NCBI GenBank assembly: GCA_963800975.1
Contig: CAWDDB010000014.1
Coordinates: 1-64,000 of the forward strand
Direction of reading: 5' to 3'
DNA length: 64,000 bases
DNA from: JALYGY01 sp963800975
GTDB taxonomy: Bacteria; Actinomycetota; Rubrobacteria; Rubrobacterales; Rubrobacteraceae
This document shows positions 54,933 to 63,825 of this stretch, piece by piece. Position 1 is the stretch's first letter. Each line of letters begins with the position of its first letter. Made by a program: the position numbers and the translations under genes. The notes under the pieces were generated by a model. The model was not told the DNA's origin. It did not search any database and saw nothing but the letters and a program-made list of their open reading frames with translations.

Positions 54933-56081
54933 TCAACCGGTCGCGTTCCGGCCTCGCTTCCTCCAGGCCGTGACGACTCGTCTGAGGAGAACGACGCACG
55001 CGGCGAACACAAGCCCTGAGATCAGAGCCAAGTAGATCCCGGGCACTCTCGGCAAGATAAAGTTCATGTCGGCGGGCGCTCCGGTCTCCAGGTTGAGATT
55101 GATGTCCAACGCCAGGAAAATTACGGTGGCCAGGCCCGCCATACAGAGCCCGAAAAACAACAAGAGCGAGAGCAAGAAGGCCTGGAACACGAGGTCCCAC
55201 CGGCCCTCGTCGGGGCGCCGGATGCCAGCCTCTTCGAGAACACTGCCTTCCAAGGCGTATAGTCCTTCGACTCTGTAACCGTGGCTCCTGGCCGCGGTCG
55301 AGTCGAGGCGCTCTTTGGTCCACGGATACAGGTTGAAAAGAATGCGCTTCAAGCCAAACGGGGAGGTCAGCAGGGTGCCCACCCCGATCAGCCCGATAAA
55401 AAGAACGATAAAGGACCGCACCGTGGGGCCGATCTCTTTCCCTTCGAATGCTCTGCTCACGTAGGTCACGTCGGACCTCAACATCGCCCCGACCAGGTCG
55501 AGCACGTAGAATACGTTTCCGAAGCCCCGTAGAGGGACCGCTATCGCCAACGCCGTTAGCAACACCGCGAAGATCAGGACCCGATAAGGCGGCGAGGGCA
55601 GCGACTGGAGGTAGAGTGTCACGGCCTCGCGGTTCGCCCTGTTGGCGTCAGGGTCGCTGGAGATAGCGGCGGTCGCGTGGAACCGGCGACTGAGGGCATC
55701 CAGGCTCCTGGTGATGTGGTACTCGACGAAGTACTTGAGAAAAAATCGCAGATACGGGACCTTGAAGTAACGACCCGAACCCTTGCGATCCCACGGCACC
55801 CAGACCACCGCGGGTAGATCCTCAACCCTGTCAAGCGTCACCTGGTACGCTTCCAAGAGTCCCCTTACGCGCCCCTCGTATCCCCGTCTCTCCTCCTGCT
55901 CGGGTGTCGCAACTTCCAGGGGCGCGTGGTCCTCAGAGTGCTCCGGGCTGGAACGCTCCGACGTCGGATCCTGGTTCGGTGAGCTTCTGGGGCTGTTGGC
56001 CGCAGGCTCCCGATGCCTCTTCTCTCCGCCGGTCACCGACACCGGATCGTCTCTGGTCGGTCCCTTGTTGCTTCTTTCCAA
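54933..56081 (-). CDS. membrane protein with disordered N-terminus, unknown
   Basis: 382 residues. The first 70 are polar, charged and Pro/Ser-rich (likely disordered). Then a soluble part, and membrane segments at about 168-188, 221-245, 298-320 and 345-368. No enzyme motif is visible. The TTG 56081 start is uncertain; an initial AAAGG is only a weak site. It follows the FG-GAP gene on the same strand with a 160-base gap. I do not recognise the family. Confidence 0.65.
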   Translation of the reverse strand: MERSNKGPTRDDPVSVTGGEKRHREPAANSPRSSPNQDPTSERSSPEHSEDHAPLEVATPEQEERRGYEGRVRGLLEAYQVTLDRVEDLPAVVWVPWDRKGSGRYFKVPYLRFFLKYFVEYHITRSLDALSRRFHATAAISSDPDANRANREAVTLYLQSLPSPPYRVLIFAVLLTALAIAVPLRGFGNVFYVLDLVGAMLRSDVTYVSRAFEGKEIGPTVRSFIVLFIGLIGVGTLLTSPFGLKRILFNLYPWTKERLDSTAARSHGYRVEGLYALEGSVLEEAGIRRPDEGRWDLVFQAFLLSLLLFFGLCMAGLATVIFLALDINLNLETGAPADMNFILPRVPGIYLALISGLVFAACVVLLRRVVTAWRKRGRNATG

Positions 56082-56189
56082 CGCGACCTTTGCCTTTCGC
56101 CCCGTGACCCCGAGAAAAGCCCTGACCCGAATAGCACTGGGCCCGGTTCACTCAATGAACGCATCGCGTACGAGGGCACAATCAAGCAT

Positions 56190-57731
56190 CTACGACGCCA
56201 CATTCGACTCCTCGAGGGGATCGACGTTCGGTTCCGGAACCAGATACGAGGAGAGGTGCTGGTCGAGCGCCGCGAGCGCTCCGGAGTCGGCGGAGGGGGA
56301 CCGGAAGCCGATGTGGCCGTCGGGTCGGATCAGGACCACGCCGCCAGCCGGTACGCCGGCCCGCACCGGATCCAGGTCCGAATCGTGAGAAATTTGCATG
56401 AGGCCGGACCAGCGTTGGCCCAGCCGGGCGAGCGACGCGGCGTCCGCAACGGGTCCAAAAACAAGCAAGTGGTGTGACATCCCGCCGAGCCGCGTCCAGT
56501 CAGGGTAGCGCTGGCCAGGATGCGGCTCCGCGGCGTCGGCCCCGCTTCCCCCGTAGTCGGCGACGAGCGGGCTCCCAACGTAGTCGATGTCGATCATGAC
56601 GCGCGCGTTGCGCAGCAGCGCGGTCGCCACGGGGTCCGCCGCCGCGGCTGGCGGCTGGCGGCCTTCCCGAACGGCGTCGGCGATTCCCGTGATCCCGAGG
56701 TGTATTCGGTCCGAGACCTCGAGGACGTGCCGGTCTGCGATCTTGCGCTCCACCTCGTAGTCGTCGAGCAAAGACCGAGGCGCATTGCCGTTCAAGACGA
56801 GCGCCATCTTCCAGGCGAGGTCGTGACCGTCATGCAGCCCCGAGTTGAGCCCCTCCCCGCCGAACGGGCTCGAGAGGTGGGCAGCGTCGCCGATCAGGAA
56901 CCGCCGGCCGTCCGACAGGCGCGAGACGATGCGGCGGTGCATCCGAAACGGCGCGAACCAGGCGACATCGGTCGGTGCACACCTCCCACCGAGCCTTGCC
57001 TCGACGCGGGCAACGACGTCTTCGGCGGATACCGTCTGCGCCGACTCTTCCAGGTCCTGGAAACTGAGCCAGCGCCCGCCCGGGAGCGGCGCCAGCAACA
57101 ACAACCCATCCGGGCCGCAGACGAGGCTGCCCTGGTCGCGCGGGAACGGCGCCCGCATCGCGATGTCGGCGACCAGGAAGTGACCCCGGTAGGTGGTGCC
57201 CTCGAGCGTCCCACTCATCGAATGGCGCGTGATGCTGTGCGCTCCTCCCGCGCCGATGACGAATTCGGGGTGGACCGTCTCGACGCTCCCGTCCGCGTGC
57301 ACGAGCTCGACGAGGACGCCGTCGTCCGCATCTGGCTCCACTTTCGTCGCCGTCACCCCTCGCTCGACCACGCCGCCGAGCGATACGAGATGGCTCTCCA
57401 GGATCCGCTGGGTCACGTACTGCGGGAGGCTGCACTGGAACTCACAGCGGCAGTCGATGCCCTCAAAGGCCATGACGGCAAGCTCGGACATATCCGGCCC
57501 GTACATGCGGGCGCGGTGAAGGTGCTCGGAGGCCTCGAGGAACGGCGACAGCAGGCCGACGGACTCCAGGATCTCGAGGGTGCCCGGTTGGATCGCCGTG
57601 GCGCGCGCCTCGTGGTGCGGCCGTATCTCCTGCTCGACGAGCCGCGCGTACACGCCGTGGCGCGCAAGCTCGGCGGCGGCGAACATTCCGGAGGGGCCGG
57701 CGCCGATAATCAGAACGTCGTTTCCCGCCAC
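56190..57731 (-). CDS. FAD-dependent aromatic-ring monooxygenase-like protein
   Basis: 513 residues of the PheA/TfdB class of flavin monooxygenases. Dinucleotide motif VLIIGAGPSGMFAAAELARHG at the N-terminus (GxGxxG), then GAGGAHSITRH (the DG motif region), and GRRFLIGDAAHLSSPFGGEGLNSG near residue 280, the second FAD motif. The C-terminal 120 residues form a thioredoxin-like domain. GTG 57731 is chosen. It probably hydroxylates an aromatic or polyketide substrate using NAD(P)H. No linked pathway is obvious. Confidence 0.87.
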   Translation of the reverse strand: MAGNDVLIIGAGPSGMFAAAELARHGVYARLVEQEIRPHHEARATAIQPGTLEILESVGLLSPFLEASEHLHRARMYGPDMSELAVMAFEGIDCRCEFQCSLPQYVTQRILESHLVSLGGVVERGVTATKVEPDADDGVLVELVHADGSVETVHPEFVIGAGGAHSITRHSMSGTLEGTTYRGHFLVADIAMRAPFPRDQGSLVCGPDGLLLLAPLPGGRWLSFQDLEESAQTVSAEDVVARVEARLGGRCAPTDVAWFAPFRMHRRIVSRLSDGRRFLIGDAAHLSSPFGGEGLNSGLHDGHDLAWKMALVLNGNAPRSLLDDYEVERKIADRHVLEVSDRIHLGITGIADAVREGRQPPAAAADPVATALLRNARVMIDIDYVGSPLVADYGGSGADAAEPHPGQRYPDWTRLGGMSHHLLVFGPVADAASLARLGQRWSGLMQISHDSDLDPVRAGVPAGGVVLIRPDGHIGFRSPSADSGALAALDQHLSSYLVPEPNVDPLEESNVAS

Positions 57732-58012
57732 TAGACTGCCCCCGGAAGCTACCCGCCTGGAATCGAAGTCTAGCAGACCACTAACCCGAACGCGGTAACT
57801 CGCCTGCCGTGGCACACATGCCTAACCCGATCGCAGGAGACAACGTTCTCCATCAGCGGTTGAGCGTTCGCGATCGCCCATCCCCCGCCTCGAAGTCCCG
57901 TAGCCGATGCGCAAACACCCCCTCGACGCGGGAAAGGTTCTATCCCTCTTGTTTCCTGATGGTTCTTCCGGCATCGTGCCGCACTCATCGTCCTCGGTGC
58001 TTCGGACTTCGT

Positions 58013-58160
58013 CTAGTAAGTCACCACCACATTGAAGCGCACGTCGCCGGAGACAACGCTATCGTAGGCCTCTGCGATGTGCTCCTTGGAGAAGACCTCG
58101 ACCATCGTCTTCACCTCCCCGCAGCGACGAAGCCGAGGGCCTCGGCGAAGGTCCCCACGC
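58013..58160 (-). pseudogene. C-terminal remnant of a zinc-type alcohol dehydrogenase
   Basis: GTFAEALGFVAAG and, after one missing base, EVKTMVEVFSKEHIAEAYD then VSGDVRFNVVVTY. This matches the last 45 or so residues of an NAD(P)-dependent alcohol dehydrogenase; the rest of the gene is absent. It lies just beyond the cupin stop codon, so it is a leftover of deletion or replacement. Confidence 0.6.
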
Positions 58161-58173
58161 CAGACGCCACCGC

Positions 58174-58800
58174 TCAACCGACGACGGGTCGTTTGTCCTT
58201 GCGCAGGGAATCCATCACTTTGTCGTTCAGGTTCAGATGGGCCTTCACCAGCTCCGGCGGGGTGAGGGCCATCCACTGGTTCAGCGACACGTCTGCGTAA
58301 TGGTCGCTGCGGAACAACTCCAGGAAGCGCAGCGTGGTGTCCCCGGTGTTCTCCAGGTAGTGGCCCATCGCGAAGGGCACGTAGCCGACGTCGCCAGCCC
58401 GGTAGTCGAAGGTGCGCGCCGTGGCGCCGGAGGCAAAGACCGTCATCCTTCCCTCGCCCTCGATAAAATACTGCCATTCGTCGGTGTTGGGGTGCCAGTG
58501 CAGCTCGCGCATCCCGCCCGGGTGGAGCCTCATGTTGACCCCGGCGAGCGCCGCTGCGATCGGCAGCTCCCTACTCGTCACCTGCCGCGCCCAGCCGCCC
58601 TCCTCGAGCCGGTTGTGCGCGTCGGCGAAGGAGAACCTGAGGTTCGGTATGGTGCCCGAGTCGGTCGCGGGAGGAGCCAGCACGTTGGGGTTCTGGCGGT
58701 CGCGCTCCACGTTGCGGGGCCCGGGATCGGTCCCGCCGGCGTTGCCACGGATCGGCTGCGGCGTCCGTCCGACGGCCGCGTCTCTGGACGTTTCGCTCAC
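58174..58800 (-). CDS. single-cupin protein, oxalate-decarboxylase-like
   Basis: 208 residues. ARQVTSRELPIAAALAGVNM and the metal motif ELHWHPNTDEWQYFIEGEG (two His, one Glu) match the first cupin of oxalate decarboxylases; the second motif ends PFAMGHYLEN (His). Classical enzymes have two cupins and nearly twice the length, so this is a one-domain relative; its activity is uncertain. GTG 58800 has GAGAGGAGACC upstream. It lies downstream of the P450 on the same strand with a 41-base gap, so they may be co-transcribed. Confidence 0.82.
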   Translation of the reverse strand: MSETSRDAAVGRTPQPIRGNAGGTDPGPRNVERDRQNPNVLAPPATDSGTIPNLRFSFADAHNRLEEGGWARQVTSRELPIAAALAGVNMRLHPGGMRELHWHPNTDEWQYFIEGEGRMTVFASGATARTFDYRAGDVGYVPFAMGHYLENTGDTTLRFLELFRSDHYADVSLNQWMALTPPELVKAHLNLNDKVMDSLRKDKRPVVG

Positions 58801-58841
58801 GACGGTCTCCTCTCGTAGTTACGCTTTACGACTTCCAGCGG

Positions 58842-60242
58842 CTAGAACAGGACCGGCAGGCGCTCGAACCCACGTAGGAAGCTTCGGCCCCACCGCACCT
58901 CCTCGACCGGGATCGCTAGCCGCAGCTCCGGGTACCGTCGGAATAGCGTGTCGAAGGCGACCTGCCCTTCGACGCGCGCCAGCGGCGCGCCGAGGCAGAC
59001 GTGGATGCCCTTGCCGAAGGCGACGTGCCGGTTGGCATCGGCCCGCGTGATATCGAAAGCGTCCGGGTTCGGGAATCGGTCGGGATCCCGGTTGGCCGAG
59101 GCGAGGCTTACCGTCGCCTGCTCGCCCGTCGGGATCACCGTCCCGCCAACCTCGACGTCCTCCCTGGCGATGCGCCTGCCGATGAAGTCAACGGGTCCCC
59201 AGTAACGCAGCGTCTCCTCGACCACGCCCCTGGCCAGCTCGGGGTTCGCCTTGAGCTTCGCAAGCTCGTCCGGGTGGGTCAGCAGGGCGACGACGCCGTT
59301 GCCGATCAGGTTCACCGTAGTCACGTGCCCGGCGAGGAACATAAGGAAGACCGTCGCAAGTATCTCCTCCTCATCGAGGATGTCGCCGTCCTCCTCGACA
59401 TGGACGAGGCGGCTGATCATGTCGTCCGTGGGAGTCCGGCGCTTGCGCTCGAACAGGTCCTTGAGGTAGTCGATGAACTCACGAAGCCCCGCCCGGATAT
59501 CCTCGTCCACTTCCTGGCCCCGGAGGCGGTCGACACGGAGGAGGTTCTCGGTCCACCCCCGGATCGTTTCGCGATCCTCCCGCGGGATGCCGAGCATGTC
59601 GCTGATGACCGTCACTGGGAACGGGTAGGCGAACGCCTCGATCAGGTCCATCCGCCGGTCGGGCGACGCCTCGCCACGCCGCGCTGAGTCGCGCTCGGCC
59701 TGGTCCAAGAGATCGTCAGCGATCTGCTGGATGCTTCCTCGCAATGCTTCCATGCCCCGTCCCGTGAAGCTCGGCTGGACAAGCTTTCGCAACCTGGTGT
59801 GGTCGGGCGGGTCGAGCGAGATGATGCTCCGGGAGAACAGACGAAACTCCTCCGGCGTCTGCGCCTCCTGCTGCTCTAACTGCTCTGGAGGTGTGGTCGA
59901 GCGGGGATCTACCGCGAAGCGGCGGTCGAGCAGAGTAGCGACTACCTCGTCGTAATGGGTAACGAAGAATGTCTCGCGCGCGAAGAAGCCGTCCCGCTGC
60001 TCCTCCCCGTTATCGTCAGAGTCTTCCTCGCCGCCCGCGAAGCGGACGCGGGATACGGGGCCCTTCGCCCGCAGATCGGCATACGTGTCGTAGGCGTCGG
60101 CCATGAACTGCGGATCGCTCAGGTCCAACTCCACCCGTTCTGTCTGCCGGGTATCCTTCCCTTCGGCATCGCTGCTCGGCTGGGAGGCAACCCCGCCAGG
60201 AACTTCGGGATCGAAGGAGTCGACGTGGGGTCGCTCGGTCAT
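58842..60242 (-). CDS. cytochrome P450 with unusual I-helix
   Basis: 466 residues, bacterial class-I P450 (CYP107-like). The heme loop is HVAFGKGIHVCLGAPLARVE (Cys ligand); the K-helix ExxR is ETLRY. In the I-helix, where relatives have AGHETT, this protein has AGHVTTVNLIGNG: the acid that helps deliver protons is Val. A 40-residue polar N-terminal extension precedes the fold. ATG 60242 has AAAGGAGAGTGCC upstream. No ferredoxin gene is adjacent. The substrate is unknown. Confidence 0.88.
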   Translation of the reverse strand: MTERPHVDSFDPEVPGGVASQPSSDAEGKDTRQTERVELDLSDPQFMADAYDTYADLRAKGPVSRVRFAGGEEDSDDNGEEQRDGFFARETFFVTHYDEVVATLLDRRFAVDPRSTTPPEQLEQQEAQTPEEFRLFSRSIISLDPPDHTRLRKLVQPSFTGRGMEALRGSIQQIADDLLDQAERDSARRGEASPDRRMDLIEAFAYPFPVTVISDMLGIPREDRETIRGWTENLLRVDRLRGQEVDEDIRAGLREFIDYLKDLFERKRRTPTDDMISRLVHVEEDGDILDEEEILATVFLMFLAGHVTTVNLIGNGVVALLTHPDELAKLKANPELARGVVEETLRYWGPVDFIGRRIAREDVEVGGTVIPTGEQATVSLASANRDPDRFPNPDAFDITRADANRHVAFGKGIHVCLGAPLARVEGQVAFDTLFRRYPELRLAIPVEEVRWGRSFLRGFERLPVLF

Positions 60243-60408
60243 GGCACTCTCCTTTATGTCGCCTGGTTTGCTTCGCCTGATCGTTTGCCGGTCACTGTCG
60301 GACGCCGACGCGCCTCACCACCCTTGACCTCGGCCCGCCAGGATGGATCCAAGCATCAGCCCGACGAAGATGATGTTACCGCGAGGGACGTTGGTTCCCA
60401 TACTCCCG

Positions 60409-60873
60409 TCAGCCCTTCATAAGCCGGGCGACGACTTTGAGCGCCCGGCGGAATTCCGCCAGCTCTTCTGGACTTAACTCCTCTAGGGCGCGGTCTTCGA
60501 AGGCTTTGCGACGCTCCCGACGGCCCTCGATCAGGTGCCGTCCCTCCGCGGTGGCGTGAAGCCTCACCACCCGGTTGTCCTCCAGGTCCCGTTCCCTGCG
60601 GAGCAGGCCCTCCTGTTCCAGCCTCTGGGCTAAACGCGTGATGCGTGAGGGGTCTACCTCGAACCTGCGACCAACCTCCCCCTGCCTTACGCCGTCCTCG
60701 TTGATGAGCATGGTCAGAAGAAACCACGTCGCCGCGCTGAGACCTACCTCACGCTCAAAGGCGTGCTTCATGCTCCAAAAGGCAAGACCCAGGAGGGGCA
60801 TCAACGAGCCGTCGATCACCGCATCTCCCGTTAGCACCTCACCCTTCTTCTCGGAATGCCGCTTTTCTAGCAT
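60409..60873 (-). CDS. MarR-family transcriptional regulator
   Basis: 154 residues. The winged helix lies at about 55-110 with QGEVGRRFEVDPSRITRLAQ and LLRRERDLEDNRVVRL (the DxRxxxL-like wing). ATG 60873 follows GGGGCGAG. A palindrome and -10-like TATACT overlap upstream, suggesting autoregulation. It is divergent from the ABC transporter operon and upstream of the P450 on the same strand, so it may control either. Confidence 0.87.
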   Translation of the reverse strand: MLEKRHSEKKGEVLTGDAVIDGSLMPLLGLAFWSMKHAFEREVGLSAATWFLLTMLINEDGVRQGEVGRRFEVDPSRITRLAQRLEQEGLLRRERDLEDNRVVRLHATAEGRHLIEGRRERRKAFEDRALEELSPEELAEFRRALKVVARLMKG

Positions 60874-60893
60874 CGCATACTCGCCCCTAGATT

Positions 60894-60911
60894 TACTTGA
60901 TAGCGCAAGTA
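60894..60911. promoter_or_regulatory. MarR-type operator over the -10 element
   Basis: TACTTG, 6-base centre, CAAGTA. It overlaps a minus-strand TATACT (60908-60913). A related TACTTGAT recurs at about 60964, possibly a second half-site. Confidence 0.55.
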
Positions 60912-61205
60912 TATTCCGGGAACCGCGATCGGTTTGCTCGACCTTACCACCATGTCCTCGAATACTTGATCCGCGATCCGCAATTGGATACATTGCGTAC
61001 GTGTAATTGGCCTGACCAGCGACGGTGGGGACGGTTCGGTGGTTGAGGAGGGGCCCTCGTACGCGTTCGAGGTCGCGGGGGGCACATTCGGAGAACAACT
61101 GTCGGTGACGCGCGGTGCTGGTGGACGCTCTGGAGGCGTTTCCCAGGGCAGCGGATTCTCCGTGGAACACGTGGGGCGTCGACCCTTATCCGATAGGAGC
61201 ATGCA

Positions 61206-62213
61206 ATGAAGAAGTCTCTGGTTCCGCTACTGATGATCTGCGCGCTGTTGCTCGGGGCGTGTGGTCAAGGGACGGAGCAGGGCCAGGCAGGCCAGCGCGC
61301 CATCCGGGTCGCGCTGGGCGACATCGAGTCGGTCGAGACCCTCGCCCTGTTCATCGCCCTTGAGCACGTGCGCGAGCGCGGCGTGGAGGTCGAGGTCAAC
61401 GAGCTGGCCGATGAGGACCTCGCGAACCAGGCGGTCGTCGGCGGTCAGTCTGACGTGGGGCTCGGTGCGCCGTACGGCCTTATCGAAGGCTCCTCGGCTC
61501 CCCTCAGGATCTTCTGCCAGCTACAGACCCTGCGGAACTTCGCCGTGGTCGACAAGGCCGCGTACCCCGACTGGCAGGCTCTGGACGGCGAGACGTTCAC
61601 TGTGCATTCGCGCGGCTCGAGCACCGAAGCGCAAGCCCGGCTCGTCGAGCAGGTCGAGGGCATCGAGTTCGGCGAGATCAGCTACGTGCCAGGGTCGGAG
61701 GTACGCGCGACGGCGCTGCTGCGCGGGAACGTCAAGGCCACCATGCTCGACATCCCGAACAAGAATTACGTGATGAGCGAGGAACCAGGACAGTTCCACA
61801 TGCTGCCCCTGCCGGAGACCGGAGCGAGCGACGAGGTGCTCTTCGGCAACACAGAGTGGCTTCAGCAAAACGAGGAGACGGTGCAGATCCTGCTCGAGGA
61901 GGTCCTTACCGTGTGGCGTAGGATCGAGGAGGACCCCTCATACGTGATGGGGGAGCGCGAGCGGCTCGGGCTTCTCCCCGACCTCCCTCCCGAGCAGGTA
62001 GAGGAGATACTGCCCTACTACGAGCAAGCCGCCGAGGAGGGCCTGTTCACGCAGGACTGCGGGGGCCGTGAGGCGGCCGAGGAGGACCTGGAGTTTTACA
62101 AGACCGCCGGCCAGATCCAGGGCGACCCTGAAACGTTGAAAGTCGAGGACTTCTGGTACCTCGACCCGCTCCAGACCGCGCTACAGAACGTGGACGAGGG
62201 GTCAGGCGGCTGA
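61206..62213 (+). CDS. ABC transporter substrate-binding lipoprotein (NMT1/TauA-like)
   Basis: 335 residues. The lipoprotein signal has lipobox LLGAC (Cys19). The NMT1/TauA-like fold is shown by VALGDIESVETLALFIALEH-type N-terminus (in part IRVALGDIESVETLALF) and VVGGQSDVGLG near residue 80. Relatives bind nitrate, sulfonates, thiamine precursors or aromatic acids; the ligand here is not evident. ATG 61206 is the natural start. It is the first gene of an operon with the permease and ATPase. Confidence 0.85.
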   Translation: MKKSLVPLLMICALLLGACGQGTEQGQAGQRAIRVALGDIESVETLALFIALEHVRERGVEVEVNELADEDLANQAVVGGQSDVGLGAPYGLIEGSSAPLRIFCQLQTLRNFAVVDKAAYPDWQALDGETFTVHSRGSSTEAQARLVEQVEGIEFGEISYVPGSEVRATALLRGNVKATMLDIPNKNYVMSEEPGQFHMLPLPETGASDEVLFGNTEWLQQNEETVQILLEEVLTVWRRIEEDPSYVMGERERLGLLPDLPPEQVEEILPYYEQAAEEGLFTQDCGGREAAEEDLEFYKTAGQIQGDPETLKVEDFWYLDPLQTALQNVDEGSGG

Positions 62214-62217
62214 CGCG

Positions 62218-63003
62218 GTGCCCTCCTTCGTACCTGCCCGCGTCGTGAGAGCGGTCACTGGCGCCCGGGCCCTCCGCGTCCTCTCGGTGGTGCTGGTCCT
62301 GGTGCTCTGGGAGTGGGCTGGCCGGGTGCCGGTCAGCCCCGCGTTCCCCAGCTTCGGCCAGACGATCGCGGCTTTCGTTGAGATGCTCGCCGACGGGACG
62401 TTCCTGATCGCGTACAGCGAGACGATCCCCGCGCTTGCCGTGGGCGTGCTGCTCACCGGCTTGGGGGGAGTGCTGGCCGGCATCGCCATGGGCCTCTCCC
62501 CCAGGGCGGAGTGGTTCGGACTACCCGTGTTTATCGTTTTGCAGGCCTCACCATCGGCCGCCATCGTGCCGCTGATCACGTTCGTCTACGGCATCGGTTT
62601 CGCGGCCAAGGTGTTCGCCGTCGTCCTGCTCAGCGCGCCGGTCATCGTCCTCAACTCCTACCGGGGAATCAACAACACGCCACGATCGCTGCTCGAGATG
62701 AGCGACGCCTTCCTCGCCAACCGGTGGCAGCGGATCTGGAAGATCGTGCTGCCGGCCGGGAGCGGCCTGATCTTCGCCGGACTCCGGCTCGGGCTCGCGC
62801 AGGGCTTCACCGGCGCCGTGCTCGCCGAGCTGATTATCACCCCCACGGGCGTCGGCGACCTCATAACCTTCTACCGGGCCCAGGCCGCATACCCGTACAT
62901 GTTCGCTGCGATCCTCTCTATCATCCTGTTCGCCAGCATCAGCGTTACCCTGCTCCAGCGCTTGGAGCTGCGCCTCTTCCGACCTGAAATGAGGCCCTCA
63001 TGA
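62218..63003 (+). CDS. ABC transporter permease (TauC/SsuC-like)
   Basis: 261 residues with six membrane segments. The EAA loop near residue 160 (EMSDAFLANRWQRIWKIVLPA, in part) contacts the ATPase. GTG 62218 follows the substrate-binding gene by 4 bases. It pairs with the ATP-binding protein that follows, overlapping by four bases (ATGA). Confidence 0.88.
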   Translation: MPSFVPARVVRAVTGARALRVLSVVLVLVLWEWAGRVPVSPAFPSFGQTIAAFVEMLADGTFLIAYSETIPALAVGVLLTGLGGVLAGIAMGLSPRAEWFGLPVFIVLQASPSAAIVPLITFVYGIGFAAKVFAVVLLSAPVIVLNSYRGINNTPRSLLEMSDAFLANRWQRIWKIVLPAGSGLIFAGLRLGLAQGFTGAVLAELIITPTGVGDLITFYRAQAAYPYMFAAILSIILFASISVTLLQRLELRLFRPEMRPS

Positions 63004-63815
63004 CCGACACCCCACGAGACCGTCACCGGGAGGAGGCGCTGGCAACGGGCCGAGAGGAGCCCGCGGTGCGCGTCGTCGACGTCACGATGGACTTCGCAGG
63101 CGGGGTGCGGGCGCTCGAGAACGTCAGCTTTGCGCTCCCGAAGGGCGAGCTGAGCAGCATCATCGGTCCCAGCGGCTGCGGTAAGACCACTACCCTCAAG
63201 ATCATAGCGGGCCTGATCCAACCTACGTCAGGAGAGGTGCTCGTGAACGGTAGGCCTGTGAGGGGTCCCGGACCGGACCGGGCACTGGTGTTCCAGGACT
63301 TCGCGCTGATGCCGTGGGCCACCGTTCTGCGCAACGCGGCGTTCGGACTCGAACTTCGAGGAGTGCCCCGCAAGGAACGCGATGCGACAGCGCGTGAGTA
63401 CATCGGCAAGATGAACCTCACCGGTTTCGAGGACCACTACCCACACCAGCTCTCCGGCGGAATGCGGCAGCGGGTGGGTCTGGCCCGAGCCCTGGCGGTC
63501 GACGCCGACATCTTGCTGATGGACGAACCGTTCGCGTCGGTGGACGAGCAGATCCGTCGCAAGTTCCAGGAGGATCTCCTCGAACTCCTGAGCGACGAAC
63601 ACAAGACCGTCGTCTTCGTGACCCACTCGATTGAGGAAGCGGTCTACGTCTCGGACCAGGTGGTGATCATGTCACGTGGCCCCGGAAGAGTCTCCAAACT
63701 GGTGCGCCCGGGCATCAACCGGGAAGGCGGGTCCGACCGGATCCGACGCAGCCCCGAATACCTCGACTGGGTCGAGCGGATCTGGGTAGAGCTACGAGAC
63801 TACCTCGAGCAGTGA
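63000..63815 (+). CDS. ABC transporter ATP-binding protein (TauB/SsuB-like)
   Basis: 271 residues. Walker A is GPSGCGKTTT, the signature LSGGMRQRVGLARAL, Walker B DILLMDEPFASVDE, and the H-loop VTHSIEEAV. It energises the flanking permeases. Its ATG overlaps the preceding stop codon. The next gene, another permease, begins 10 bases after it. Confidence 0.93.
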   Translation: MTDTPRDRHREEALATGREEPAVRVVDVTMDFAGGVRALENVSFALPKGELSSIIGPSGCGKTTTLKIIAGLIQPTSGEVLVNGRPVRGPGPDRALVFQDFALMPWATVLRNAAFGLELRGVPRKERDATAREYIGKMNLTGFEDHYPHQLSGGMRQRVGLARALAVDADILLMDEPFASVDEQIRRKFQEDLLELLSDEHKTVVFVTHSIEEAVYVSDQVVIMSRGPGRVSKLVRPGINREGGSDRIRRSPEYLDWVERIWVELRDYLEQ

Positions 63816-63825
63816 GGTATGCAAG

